DNA from: Mesaphorura yosii
Taxonomy: Eukaryota; Arthropoda; Collembola; Poduromorpha; Tullbergiidae
Length of the DNA stretch: 45,545 nucleotides
NCBI GenBank assembly: GCA_009869945.1
Contig: WIXG01000508.1
Location: 1 to 45,545 of the forward strand
Direction of reading: 5' to 3'
The stretch's first letter is position 1. Each line of letters begins with the position of its first letter. Below, piece after piece: positions 29,833 to 39,511 of this stretch. Under the pieces are notes generated by a model. That model saw only the letters and a list, made by a program, of their open reading frames with translations. It did no database searches and was not told the DNA's origin. The translations under genes and the position numbers were made by a program.

Positions 29833-30818
29833 ATGACTGACAAGGCGAACGGCGAGCTAAAAGGTATTTAAATTTTGTGGAGAATTGGTAATTGACAGAT
29901 TGATTGATTGTGATTACGCCTCCAGGTACCTTTAGCGTCAAGTCCGGCCTGGCGCGGATGCTGAAAGGCGGCATAATCATGGACGTCACGAACGCCGAGC
30001 AGGCGCGCATCGCCGAGAAGGCTGGGGCCTGTGCCGTGATGGCGCTGGAGCGTGTGCCGGCGGACATCCGCGCGGACGGTGGCGTTGCGCGGATGAGCGA
30101 CCCGAAGATGATCAAGGAAATCAAGGCGGCCGTGACGATCCCCGTGATGGCCAAAGCTCGCATCGGACATTTCGTCGAGGCACAGATCCTACAGGCACTG
30201 CAGGTTGACTACATCGACGAGTCGGAAGTACTCACCCCGGCCGACGACTCAAACCACATCAACAAGCGTCCCTTCACGGTGCCGTTCGTCTGCGGCGCGC
30301 GGAACCTCGGCGAGGCGCTGCGGAGGATCGAAGAGGGGGCTGCCATGATTCGGACCAAGGGCGAGGCGGGCACAGGCGACGTCCGCCACGCCGTCCTACA
30401 CGCACGCGCTATCAACGAGGAGATCAAGCACGCGGGCAGCATGGACGAGCAGCAGCTGCGGGCGCACGCGAAGAAGATTCACGTCTCCTTCGACCTGCTG
30501 CAGGAGACGGCACGTCTCGGCCGCCTTCCCGTCGTCACGTTCAGCGCGGGCGGGCTCGCGACGCCGGCGGACGTCGCGATGCTCATGCAGCTCGGCGTGG
30601 ACGGCGTCTTTGTCGGGAGCGGGATTTTCAAGAGCAACAACCCCGAGAAAAGGGCTCGGGCTATGGTCTTGGCCACAACGCACTTCAACAACCCGACAAA
30701 GCTCGCGGAGATTTCGGAGGATTTGGGCGCGCCGATGGTCGGCATCGGCTGCGATCAGCCACGTGAAGTTTGGGCGACCCGTGAGAGCGTCAGCGGAGGC
30801 ACGGCCCAGCGAGTTTGA
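29833..30818 (+). CDS. pdxS: pyridoxal 5'-phosphate synthase subunit PdxS (Pdx1/SNZ)
   Basis: Exon 29833-29863 ([10 protein letters not shown]) joins exon 29926-30818 through a 62-bp GT-AG intron (phase 1), giving 307 residues, the normal family length. The long open frame alone starts inside the intron and would have a false N-terminus. It is a TIM-barrel enzyme condensing ribose/ribulose 5-phosphate, glyceraldehyde 3-phosphate and ammonia to PLP. Visible features are GGIIMDVTN (Asp30), [21 protein letters not shown] with Lys87, [39 protein letters not shown] with Lys155, [19 protein letters not shown] and [10 protein letters not shown] (second phosphate site). The two lysines correspond to Lys81 and Lys149 of Bacillus PdxS. 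Codon usage is markedly GC-rich compared with neighbours, which could be a trace of transfer or of strong expression. Confidence 0.96.
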
Positions 30819-30923
30819 TTTTGAAAATTTGATGGAAGACGCAGATGTTAAATTTCATGAACCACAAAGAGTACATGAAGAAATTCTTCGAGCACTTCGA
30901 AATATGTAGTAAATCGTCATTGA

Positions 30924-31223
30924 TTATAAATCGGTAATAAAAATTTCAGAGTAAGCGGGATTGGTGCAGTCATAAATTAAGTTCTGATTGGCTGTCGTCT
31001 CTCCCTGAGCGTCTGCAAATTGTCCACATGTCAAGTACTGCGTATCTTGCTGGACTTTCCCATACCACATCCCTTGATTATTGCACCATACGGCTGAACG
31101 GTGCCAACTTCAAGGCAGAGGAAGATGCGTGTACGGGCAATTGGTTCGATCATGTGTCAATGCCAATGTGTGTTTGGCCAATGCCACGATCACTGAGCAC
31201 AAAGCGAAGACCTTGAGCAACAT
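30924..31223 (-). pseudogene. small secreted Cys-containing protein with one in-frame TGA
   Basis: From ATG 31223 the minus strand encodes a good signal peptide (MLLKVFALCSVIVALAKHTL) and 99 codons to a TAA at 30924, interrupted only by a TGA at 31112-31110 (codon 38). On both sides of the TGA the frame is the same and protein-like: DRTNCPYTHLPLP before, SWHRSAVWCNNQGMWYGK, YLTCGQFADAQG and YDCTNPAYSEIFITDL after, with regularly placed Cys. A 41-bp GT-AG segment around the TGA does not restore the frame. It may be a recently killed gene, a polymorphic null allele, an assembly error or (least likely) stop readthrough. No family recognised. Confidence 0.5.
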
Positions 31224-31398
31224 TTTGGTTACACTGATTATGATTTTATTTCTGCTGGTTAAGCTTGATATTTACATTTGGCATTTCAAGTACTTTGTTT
31301 TTATTGTGGATTCTCCAAGAATTTGGAAGAACTTTTCTCCTCAATACGTCTCTTTCGTTTGTAACGAAGTATTGGAGAAAGAAATTTGGTATATGCCA

Positions 31399-32670
31399 TC
31401 ACATCATGTCCTCGTAGCTCACGTAAGGATTCAGGGTCAACCATGTGTCAGGGTACGTATGATTCCAGTACTGGTCTTCCTTATGCGCCTGCACCCCTCC
31501 GTAGGGCGGGTAGAAGCGGCGGCGATGGCGTGGGAACGGGGCCACAATCAGGGCAGCTGGGTTTGGGTTCAGCCATGCGGCCCACCAACTGAAGCCCGAA
31601 TTAGCGATGATGGCGTGCTTGCACAGACACATGAGCTCAAACTCTTCGATGCTCGTCAGGGGACGCTGCTCTGTGTCACCCTGCTGTTTCGTACGGCTCT
31701 GACTCGACACGAACACCATCTTGGTCTTGGTCGAGGTGCGTGCGTGTACGAGGTCCTGCAGGTCAGCGCAATTGTCAAAGTCATCGCTGAACACGAAGAA
31801 GGTGATTGGGAGCCAGACCGAGTCGCGTTCCCGCCTCGTGGCCAGCAGATGGAGCACGAGTTCGATGGCCCGTGCCTGGTACGTAATGGGCAGCACTCGG
31901 TATGTTGAGCTCGATGTGTCTGCAGATTTGAAGTCTCCACGACGGATGTGCACAGCGACACTCTCGGATCCACGTGTGATGTCCTTAACGAGTGAACGGA
32001 GCCAAGGACGCGTTGAGACGTGAACTGACTCCCTGGGCACAAGCTGGGTCATGAGCTCCGTCCGATGACGTCCAAAGTAAGAGTCAGACTGCCAATAGTC
32101 ACTCAGGATGATGACTTTGTTTCGGGGCAACTCGTGTGGTCGCCAAGGGCCGAGTTCGTGTACATACGCACGCACATCTTCTGGAACTGCGTCAAGCACC
32201 GACTCTTCTACGAACCGCACTCGCTCCGAGTTGAGACGAAGTTGATCCAGTGCAAATACGCGGTCTCTGGTTCCAAAGTGACGTGAGCTATTGGTCATGC
32301 CGCGTGGCACGACGACGTACAGAGTCGTATCGAGGTCGCGTGCTACTGTCCATCCAAAGGCGTACCAGTAGAGTTGGTCCCCGAGTCCGCCCTGCGAGAG
32401 TTGGCGGGTCACGACGCTCGGGGGAAGAATCGGACCAGGGGCCAGCTCCAGAGGCGTGTGGACCTCCAGGGCAGCCAGGTAACGTGCTTGGAGGTAAGAC
32501 GTCGGCTGCTCGTACCTGTGATTCGTGTACTTGTCATCATCGTCTGTTTCCACGACCCCACAATTGAGGTTATGATGTTTGCGTGTGCGTACAAAGAGGA
32601 AGAGGGCTGTGGTGAGCACGAGGCCCACAGCAAGGAGCCAGAGCCACAACCGGAGACTGAGGGGTCTCAT
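31399..32670 (-). CDS. GT11-type alpha-1,2-fucosyltransferase-like Golgi enzyme
   Basis: A single exon of 423 residues. The ATG at 32670 (MRPLSLRLWLWLLAVGL) was chosen because the longer frame starts with GTG; it gives a type II membrane protein with a short cytosolic tail and a helix at about 7-28. The lumenal domain begins with QGGLGDQLYWYAFGWTVARD, the analogue of GGLGNQLFQYA in family GT11. The hallmark VAVHIRRGDF lies at about 237-246 (GDP-fucose contact), followed by ITFFVFSDD and CKHAIIANSGFSWWAAWLN near 350-365. These motifs in this order define alpha-1,2-fucosyltransferases, which add fucose to galactose on glycans in the Golgi. A short C-terminal tail follows. It is intact and intronless. 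The acceptor cannot be predicted. Confidence 0.88.
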   Translation of the reverse strand: MRPLSLRLWLWLLAVGLVLTTALFLFVRTRKHHNLNCGVVETDDDDKYTNHRYEQPTSYLQARYLAALEVHTPLELAPGPILPPSVVTRQLSQGGLGDQLYWYAFGWTVARDLDTTLYVVVPRGMTNSSRHFGTRDRVFALDQLRLNSERVRFVEESVLDAVPEDVRAYVHELGPWRPHELPRNKVIILSDYWQSDSYFGRHRTELMTQLVPRESVHVSTRPWLRSLVKDITRGSESVAVHIRRGDFKSADTSSSTYRVLPITYQARAIELVLHLLATRRERDSVWLPITFFVFSDDFDNCADLQDLVHARTSTKTKMVFVSSQSRTKQQGDTEQRPLTSIEEFELMCLCKHAIIANSGFSWWAAWLNPNPAALIVAPFPRHRRRFYPPYGGVQAHKEDQYWNHTYPDTWLTLNPYVSYEDMM

Positions 32671-33239
32671 TTGTCCTTTCGACAGCTCGGCAGCACGGCA
32701 AAGAAACACTGCTCAATTAAATTGCACTTTTTTTAGCATGGAAAGGGCAATCCCCAGGGTCTACAACCTATTTTATGTATCAAAATTGCAGTCTAGTTCC
32801 TTTTCTGCTACCAGGATAGTTGCCAAGCAACAGCATTAAGAGGATGGTGACGTTGAGTTATTGGACCTGCACGATTAGTTAGTGAATACGATTGAGGCAA
32901 TTGCACGGTTGTTATTCACTTGAATAAATCTATGATCACGTTCATTACTCACTAGCAACTGTAAACTGCGAATAACTGTGGCAGTGGTGAGTGGCAGGAA
33001 ATTATATTATAAAAATTAAACCCGAATTACATTTATCAATACCAAGTTTGATCTCATTTCTTATCACGACTTTTGTCCATGGGCAAGCACCGCATACACT
33101 TTTCAACAAGCACGGCATCTGAATTCGTTATCAACGCAGATAAGCCGACAAAATCTGCATGCCGGATTCACGAACAAGGAACGGCTTTTTGCTAGTTTGG
33201 CGAGTTTTTGCCATGCCATAAAAAACTGAACTATTACGT
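32671..33239. other. intergenic
   Basis: Upstream of the GT11-like gene. AT-rich, no gene recognised. Confidence 0.4.
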
Positions 33240-34420
33240 ATGAGCTCAGCAAAGTGGCCCACTTCTATATTTTATCTAGATTTCGTTGTTAAAGTGAAGA
33301 CAATCCAATATCCGCAGTTCTTGTTCTGGCCCATTGCCATCACCATCGTCATCCAACTATTGCTGTTACAACCGGGCTACCCTACTCTACTCAAGCAATT
33401 CTCAATCATTTTGACAACGAAACTCCGCGAGGTGTTGGTCAAGTTATGGCATGAAACTCATACGGGTTGATATGCCATTGTCAAAAATGACCGAAAATGA
33501 AAAACTGCAGTTTGGTAACTGAGAAATGAATTTTCGATTTCTTGGAGCAATTACAAGTTTCGTTCCGTTAAGGTAAGGCGCATTACCGGATTAAGACAAT
33601 GAACTCAATGCTCATCACAGCTCATTCAACGATTTTCAAATTGGTGGACTGCTTCAAGAAGCCGCAGCAACTCACCAGAAGGAAAATTGAAAAAGCAATT
33701 GCTGGAATTCCGAAGCATCTGGTACAAGTAAACTGAACGTCTGAAGAAAGTTGTTGAGGAGTACGACGCGGATCCTGAAGCAAATGAGCACACACGGAAC
33801 GCTGCCTTCTTGAAGTTCTTGCGGCTACGGTCATCCGGTCATGCTTGAGCCTCAATACAGTTCAAAACACGTTTGTGCTCCGCCTGCACGCAATGTTCGG
33901 GCAACTTCAGCTCCTGCATCACGTCGCCAACGAGTCCACAGCAACGAATAAAGTGTTCGTCATCTACGTCCTCCTGCATGCACTTTTAGTTTTAATCCCT
34001 TTCTTCGGACTAGCTCATCACTCACGTCACCGTCACAGCGATTGATCTGCAGCGCGGCAGCAGCAACAACAGCATCAGGCTCATGTGGTTTACTACATCT
34101 CTTTCATCGTGTACGCGGTGATTATGACGGCGACGGCATTTCTACTCACTGTTCTCAAGGTCATGGTCGCCCCTTTTCCAGTCGGTCACCGACAGCTCTA
34201 GGGCCTTCCTCTATTCGATGACTGCAGCGCCGTCGATGGGCCGCGTTCGCACGTCGACCGAAGGCAAGATGCGCCAGCGCCTTCTTCACAGGATGCGCCT
34301 TCGCTCTTATCGGCCGTTCGTATTTTCTCTGACATGCGTTCCTCTGAACAACCCGTCGCGTTTGTCTTGAAGGAATTCTCTATTAACGCCTTGCTTACTC
34401 TAATTATCAGCTTTTGTTGA
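33240..34420 (+). pseudogene. probable chemoreceptor (gustatory-receptor-like) relic
   Basis: Plus-strand blocks in two or three frames have the flavour of a multi-helix chemoreceptor. 33300-33465 has a hydrophobic helix (FWPIAITIVIQLLLL). 33640-33850 gives KLKKQLLEFRSIWYK, stop, TERLKKVVEEYDADPEAN and FLKFLRLRSS. 33880-34045 gives LRLHAMFGQLQLLHHVANES and VFVIYVLLHALLVLIPFFGL. 34080-34170 gives YYISFIVYAVIMTATAFLLT. A final block ends in FVLKEFSINALLTLIISF, reminiscent of the last helix of gustatory receptors. A CAG/CAA-like Gln run separates two blocks at 34052-34075. Stops and frameshifts disable it. The family call rests on topology and a few motifs only. Confidence 0.4.
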
Positions 34421-35301
34421 ACACCTTCTCATTATTAGTATCATTAACTTATCATTTTATTGTCTTGGACGAGCATGAGAATAGCTTTCCAAGAAGGCTT
34501 TGAACATCGGTAAATCAGTACTCTTCAATTCTATTCTGCAAGGTCGAAATTAATTGTAGATTGGTGGCTGACGAATGGTGGTCGTCCGAATTGAACGTTG
34601 TCACACTTGTACAACACGGGCGGATTTGTGCGACTCAATTCCGGTGACGCTGACCGAACACGAGTCATAACTTGTCATCGTGCTTCGAAAAAGAAACGTA
34701 CCTACCACGATTTAATTCCAGGCCGGTAATAGTAAATTTCGCTAAGAATCTCCTTACAAGGCAAGGTGAAGAACGAAATGGACTGTCAAGCGAAGCAATT
34801 GTACCGTCGCGCCTCTTTAAAATTGTTTGCGCCCGGCATGAAGAGGATCGATGACAAAAATTGCTGATTGGTTGTTTCAGTGGAAAGCAATAAAAAAATT
34901 CATAAAATTGCTGATTGATTATTTCAGTGAAAAGCAATAAAAAATTCAGTAAAAAGTAAAAACAAAACATTCCGTTGACGCAACCACTCAAGCAGAGAGT
35001 TTTCTGGGTGTCAAATTTCTTCAATCGAGCACGGAAGCGACTCGGGCGATCGACAAATACTAAATATTAAACGAGATGAAAATCCTGCTTAGATAAACCT
35101 TTCCATCCTCGTTTATACTGGGCGCTCGTTTGGCGTTTCACTGCTGATAAATAGCCTGAATTTTTCAGGAGAAGAATTTCAAATTGAGCCGTCCGCATTG
35201 ACAGAAACCCGTCGAGGAAGCGAAATCAAAGGAATTTTTTAATCGAGGCCAGGCAAGCAGACAATATCCGGTCAAAAGAAACATTTGAGTCCCAGACCCA
35301 A
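34421..35301. other. intergenic with a 47-bp tandem duplication
   Basis: No coding-like frame is convincing here; the 119-codon minus frame has no domain. It contains the tandem duplication listed separately. Confidence 0.4.
34856..34950 (+). repeat. 47-bp tandem duplication
   Basis: Two adjacent, slightly diverged copies begin with AAAATTGCTGATTG (at about 34857 and 34904) and end with AGCAATAAAAAATTCA-like sequence. AT-rich, with no evident function. Confidence 0.7.
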
Positions 35302-36750
35302 ATGCTTTCGCTCAATCGACGGCATTGCGACAAGTGCAAATTCTGCCGCAGTATAAAAATGCCTAGCAAAATTAAGGCGATCGTGCTCGCCATCTTGAAA
35401 TTTCTAGCTCTTCCATCAGTGTCCGACACCCAACGAAAGTTTGCCCTGCCCTGGACGTACTTTGCGTCCGATCTCATACTTCGCATGTTCTGGGCGAGTC
35501 CGTTCCATTGGAATCGAAACCGGAGAGAGCTCGAGTACGTCGGCGGCTGGCGGCGCTCACGGTGGACTTTCCTGAAGTGGCATTTCTCGACGGGGCTCGC
35601 AGTTCTCTGGGCTTTGGTTGTCGTATTCGTTGGCCTCAAGCACCTCTTCTTCATGGCTGAAACTCATGCTGGCGAAGGCGATAGCGATGAAAATGAAGAC
35701 AAAGATGGGTTGGTAATGTGCTTCGAGATCATGACGACCATCGTCCACGTCACTTTTGTAACTGCCGCCTTGCACAGCTTCTCAAACGCAGACAAATTTG
35801 CCACGTTTTTCAACGTAATGACTCGGCTTTACGAGCGGCTGCAACGTAAGCCCTTAAAATTAGGAAATTATCATCCGTGAATTTAAATGCTCGGCATTGC
35901 CGCCTGTTTGCTTTGTTCAGGCACGTGGATGAAAACTCAAGAAGTCGATACGACAGAAGATTTGCTGATTGCCTCAGGAATTTTTGCGTTTGTCGCAGTC
36001 ATCGTCATCTTCCCAATTCTGGAAAATTTTGTGTTTCTTTGGCGGTGCGACTTGTCTCTCATCAGAATGACTTTCGGCGTCCACGCCTGCCACGGCAAGA
36101 GCCATGCGTCGCCATTCCTCATCCCGCTCTGGCTCGGACTGCAGTGGTGGGCCGGCTCCGTCGTCCTGCAGCAACTCGCCGCGTACGCGTGCCTCGCCAT
36201 AGAAGTCGTAGTGCTAGGAAATCGCGTCCTACAAGAATTTAGACGTCCAGCGAGAGAATTGCGAATGAAACGGAAGTACCTGAGCCATGGGCGGTTCCTA
36301 GCGATTTATCTCTACCTTCAAATTTGTGCGCAGCTCACAGACGAACTCTTTCGGACGCTCATCCCCTCCATTTGCGTGCAGTCCGGAGCCGTTGTCATTG
36401 CCAGCTCCTTCTACTTCATCCGGGCCGATTTCCCTCTTCCGGTCGCCATCCTCCTCGGATTTTGCTTGTTCGTCGGGCTTGGGACTTTGCTTCTTATATC
36501 AGTTGGAGGCGGGGAAATCGGCTCGAAACTGATGCAGCTGAAGGAAACGAGGATCCACAGCCTCAGTCGGAGTGCTACCAACGGGAATGCCACTGCAGTG
36601 GAAGAAAAGTACATTGCAGCGCGCTTCACCGCCTGCGCCCCCATGAAAATCCACTTTGGGTATTTCTTCAACTTTACCCGGCACACACCACTCTCTTTGT
36701 TATACAGCTTGCTCGATGCACTCGTGACGCTGCTTTGCGCCACAAAATGA
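35302..36750 (+). CDS. gustatory-receptor-like seven-helix chemoreceptor
   Basis: Exons 35302-35845 and 35921-36750 join in phase 1 (GTAAGC donor, TTGTTCAG acceptor, 75-bp intron) to 457 residues, or 438 if the second ATG at 35359 (MPSKIKAIVLAILKF) is used, which I consider equally likely. About seven membrane helices are visible, for example GLAVLWALVVVFVGLKHLFF, TTIVHVTFVTAALHSF, LIASGIFAFVAVIVIFPILE, VVLQQLAAYACLAIEVVVLG and LPVAILLGFCLFVGLGTLLL. A conserved-looking cytosolic loop precedes FLAIYLYLQICAQL. The layout, length and ligand-gated channel-like inside-N topology fit the arthropod gustatory/odorant receptor superfamily, though the TYxxxxxQF end motif is not seen. The relics at 18.0-18.7 kb and 33.2-34.4 kb look like kin. 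Its stop codon is 41 bp from the stop of the convergent Ig-type relic. Confidence 0.7.
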
Positions 36751-36791
36751 TTGAAAAATGAATTTATTGGTGTCAAGTTTGAAATTGACGC

Positions 36792-38640
36792 TCATGCAAA
36801 ATAAAAACTGCTTAGAAAGGCAAGAGCAAGCGTCATGAGCGTGAACTTGGCTTTCACATGGGCATGGAACGGTTTCTCTGCAGCAGCGCTTGTCGTTGTA
36901 GCCAAAGTCGTTGAAGTCATGCCTTCCCCAGAATACTGCAGGGCTACAGAGACGGTGTGCCACTCGTACGAATTCCACCGCGGGCCAAAGCAGTACAGTC
37001 GCACGATGTCGTCACTCTCAAGCCAAAACAAGGCGCCAAGCTGGACGAAGTTGTGCAGCTGAGAGCGGTCAATCGAGTGATCTGAGTGATCTGTGAAAAG
37101 AATGCGAGAGCCCACCGGTTAAAATTGCAACAAGTATTAAGCATGTGTACAAGTGTACAAACTACTTCTGAGCTGAGTAATCGTTCCGTCTTTGTGCTGA
37201 GCAGCTCAATGGAAAGAATGGCCAAAGTAGAACGAATTGAAGGCACAAACGATACTCTGCTAGCCAGGCAGACTAACGCTGATTGACTCGTCGTATTGTC
37301 GTACACCTTCGGAGCCGCAGAGTATCATCTTAGACTGACCAGACGACGGCGTGCCTGGAATTTCAGCCCCGTGGCCACGTGGACTGAAAGGTAATGAAGG
37401 CAGGCAAATGCAATTAACGCGGCGATTTCAAATTAGCATGGCGCTTGGTACTTGGCACTTACTAAAACTTTCGTCGTGAAAACTGAAGATTGTCAGATTC
37501 TCATTCTTGTTGAAGTTCGAGTCATCGAATTCGTCGTACGTGTCAACCGCGTAATGAAAGCAAGACACGACTTTACCCACGCTCCCCCACGAATGTGCAC
37601 GCCTGGTCTCACAGCGCCTGAAGGGTGGATCCGGAGTGTAATGCGAAGCGACGCTCGTTTCGATCAGTTGCCATGCGGCATTCGGTGACGGAGTCACAAG
37701 TCGAAGTGGTGAGTTTTGGGCTCACGGACATGGACTCCGTACAGCAGGTGTACTCGCCCGAGGCTCCATCGACGGACAGTGACATCTTCGGATTCGAGTT
37801 TACTGCCGTTAGCGGCCCTCTGCCAACGATCCACGTGTGCAAAAAAGTAGAGCCAGTCCCCAGTGATTGCCTACAGCTGACACTGTAGCCAGGCGCCAAG
37901 TCTTGCAGTTCGTCCAGCCTCAGGGTCCATGTCACGATTTAAGGGCGCAGTTCCTGCGCCGGGTTAAAGTCAAATGTGGCTTTGAAGAGCCACCACGAGT
38001 CTGTGATAGTCATATTGCTCATTCCCCAGCATTTGAACTCGATGGGATTGATGATGTCCTCTGGGTTCCCCAAGTACGTCACGTTAGGTGTCGCCTGGAC
38101 CATCTCATCTAAAACAGAATGTTTTAGCGAGATCGAGTTTTAGCCCCGGAATGAAGAAGGCAGTGTTGTTGGGGCCTGCGAGCGAATTAGGGTTGTGCAA
38201 ATGAAATGCGCTCGCGCGGTGCACAAGGATAAAATGATAATGTGCGACCGGAAGATGCCGGCCATGAGGGACTGACTCACGTGAGAAGTAGACATAGACA
38301 CTGCTTTTGGAGCCCTGGTCGTGGATGTGGCGACAGACGTAGTTTACTGTCGCTCGTGGCAGGTGAGAGGAAAATACGATCTGGGCAGAAAATGTGTTCA
38401 AAGGGGGCCCGGTCACAGGAGCTGGCGCTAAGCCCGTGTCTCCATGGACGCTGAGGTACTCTGCAGCAAGGAGCCCCGACTCGTGCCAGCACTGCAAGTG
38501 CATAGGAACCGAGCCCGTTATTTACCGTAATTGCGCTGCGCCGGAGTCCAATAAGGCAAGACGGTAAGGCAAAACTCCGTCAAAGATCCATTCGACGGGG
38601 GTTCGAGTTGCACTCGAAACGTACTGCCGGAGTCAATTGC
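36792..38640 (-). pseudogene. Ig-like GPI-anchored-type surface protein, apparently inactivated
   Basis: The minus strand shows successive Ig-like pieces. About 38615-38540 gives VEWIFDGVLPYRLALLDSG, with a TAA at 38513-38515 and then LQCWHESGLLAAEYLSVHG and RATVNYVCRHIHDQG. After an intron (acceptor before 38110) come TPNVTYLGNPEDI, FKCWGMSNMT and WWLFKATFDF, a TAA at 37939-37941, then WTLRLDELQDLAPGYSVSC and GEYTCC. Further exons lie near 37580-37460 (VVSCFHYAVDTYDEF). The last exon, 36792-37090, has VQLGALFWLESDDIVRLYC, a Thr/Ala stalk and a hydrophobic C-terminus (FTLMTLALAFLSSFYFA) typical of GPI-anchor signals. In-frame stops inside otherwise good domains indicate a dead gene; wrong exon choice for one or two pieces is possible. 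Confidence 0.5.
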
Positions 38641-38704
38641 TTGGGCCTCACTCCATCTGCGAGTTTACGACCGGAAGGACGTCTCCCACGTCAAATGGGC
38701 TCAA

Positions 38705-39028
38705 GTGCACTGCAACACCAATGCTTGGAGGAGACGTCGTCTGGCTTGCGGCAGGCGCCAGCGTTACCAACGCGAAGACGAAGAGGAAGAGGAGGCGTGG
38801 ACCGGAGGAGAGGTGGAATTCGTGCGAGTGGGCGTCTACAAGGGCTACTCATACGAGTACTACAAACCAGAAGCAGGCAGGAATACATGGGCTTGCACTC
38901 AGACTCGTCGAAACAGCTGTCACGGCCGTATTTACAGTGTTGAGTACATTCCGGAAGTTGGTGAAACGGTTGAAGTCCTGAAGGAATCAGACCATCACAT
39001 TCACACAACAGATGCTGCTGCGCTGTAA
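38705..39028 (+). CDS. FLYWCH-type zinc-finger fragment
   Basis: The plus frame ends at a TAA at 39026-39028 and contains one FLYWCH finger: VEFVRVGVYKGYSYEYYKPE, NTWACTQTRRNSCHGRIYS and a terminal HHIH. The spacing F...Y-x-Y...W-x-C...C...H-x-H fits this DNA/protein-interaction domain, which also occurs in Mutator-like transposon proteins. An acidic run (EDEEEEE) precedes it. There is no in-frame ATG before the finger in the region examined, so it is either a downstream exon of a gene whose start I cannot see or a relic. It overlaps, on the other strand, the possible 5' part of the Ig-type relic. Confidence 0.5.
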   Translation: MHCNTNAWRRRRLACGRRQRYQREDEEEEEAWTGGEVEFVRVGVYKGYSYEYYKPEAGRNTWACTQTRRNSCHGRIYSVEYIPEVGETVEVLKESDHHIHTTDAAAL

Positions 39029-39212
39029 TAGAGAGGAAACAAGTTATGAACAAGGTTAAAACACTGGGTACAGTTTCTTTTGACTCGATCACTCCGACAA
39101 CTCGAGTTATTGCTACTGCCATACAAAGATCGACGGCATGCCTGAGTATGACAAACCAAAATTGCATTTACAACTGACTCAATTTGTAAATGCAGGCCGA
39201 CTCTTATTATTT

Positions 39213-39507
39213 ATACTAGGCAAAGCCTAGCCGGCCTTCGGCCGGTGCGTGGACCTCGGGCAGGAGCCGTCGGGATTCAATCTCGGGCAGGGGCACTACG
39301 CCTGTGACCCCCCAACTCCAGCGGTACTTCTAGAGTCGAAGGAGCTATTTTAAGAAGAGTCAGAAAGTATGGTTGCTTCTTCGACTCTAGAAGTACCGCT
39401 GGAGTTGGGGGATCACAGGCGTAGTGCCCCTGCCCGAGATTGAACCCCGACGGCTCCTGCCCGAGGTCCACGCACCGGCCGAAGGCCGGCTAGGCTTTGC
39501 CTAGTAT
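39213..39507. repeat. 295-bp near-perfect palindrome (129-bp arms)
   Basis: Arms 39213-39341 and 39379-39507 are reverse complements at 127 of 129 positions by eye (one A/G and one C/T difference), separated by 37 bp. Each outer end carries two small hairpins in a row: CTAGGC-AAA-GCCTAG and CCGGCC-TTC-GGCCGG. Both outward edges read ...GCCTAG followed by T, i.e. CTRR then T, as at Helitron 3' ends. The Helitron gene starts its 3' flank 225 bp away. Confidence 0.9.
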
Positions 39508-39511
39508 TTTC

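Noticed and set aside
28524..30818. Fungal or bacterial contamination as the source of the PdxT/PdxS pair
   Set aside because: Kept as the main alternative but not preferred: flanking genes are animal-type on both sides in one continuous sequence. A bacterial source is further disfavoured by an intron in each gene.
31070..31125. A 41-bp GT-AG intron removing the TGA of the small secreted protein
   Set aside because: Removing it shifts the downstream frame and meets a TAA within a few codons.
34665..35024. 119-codon minus frame
   Set aside because: AT-rich, crosses the tandem duplication, no recognisable domain.
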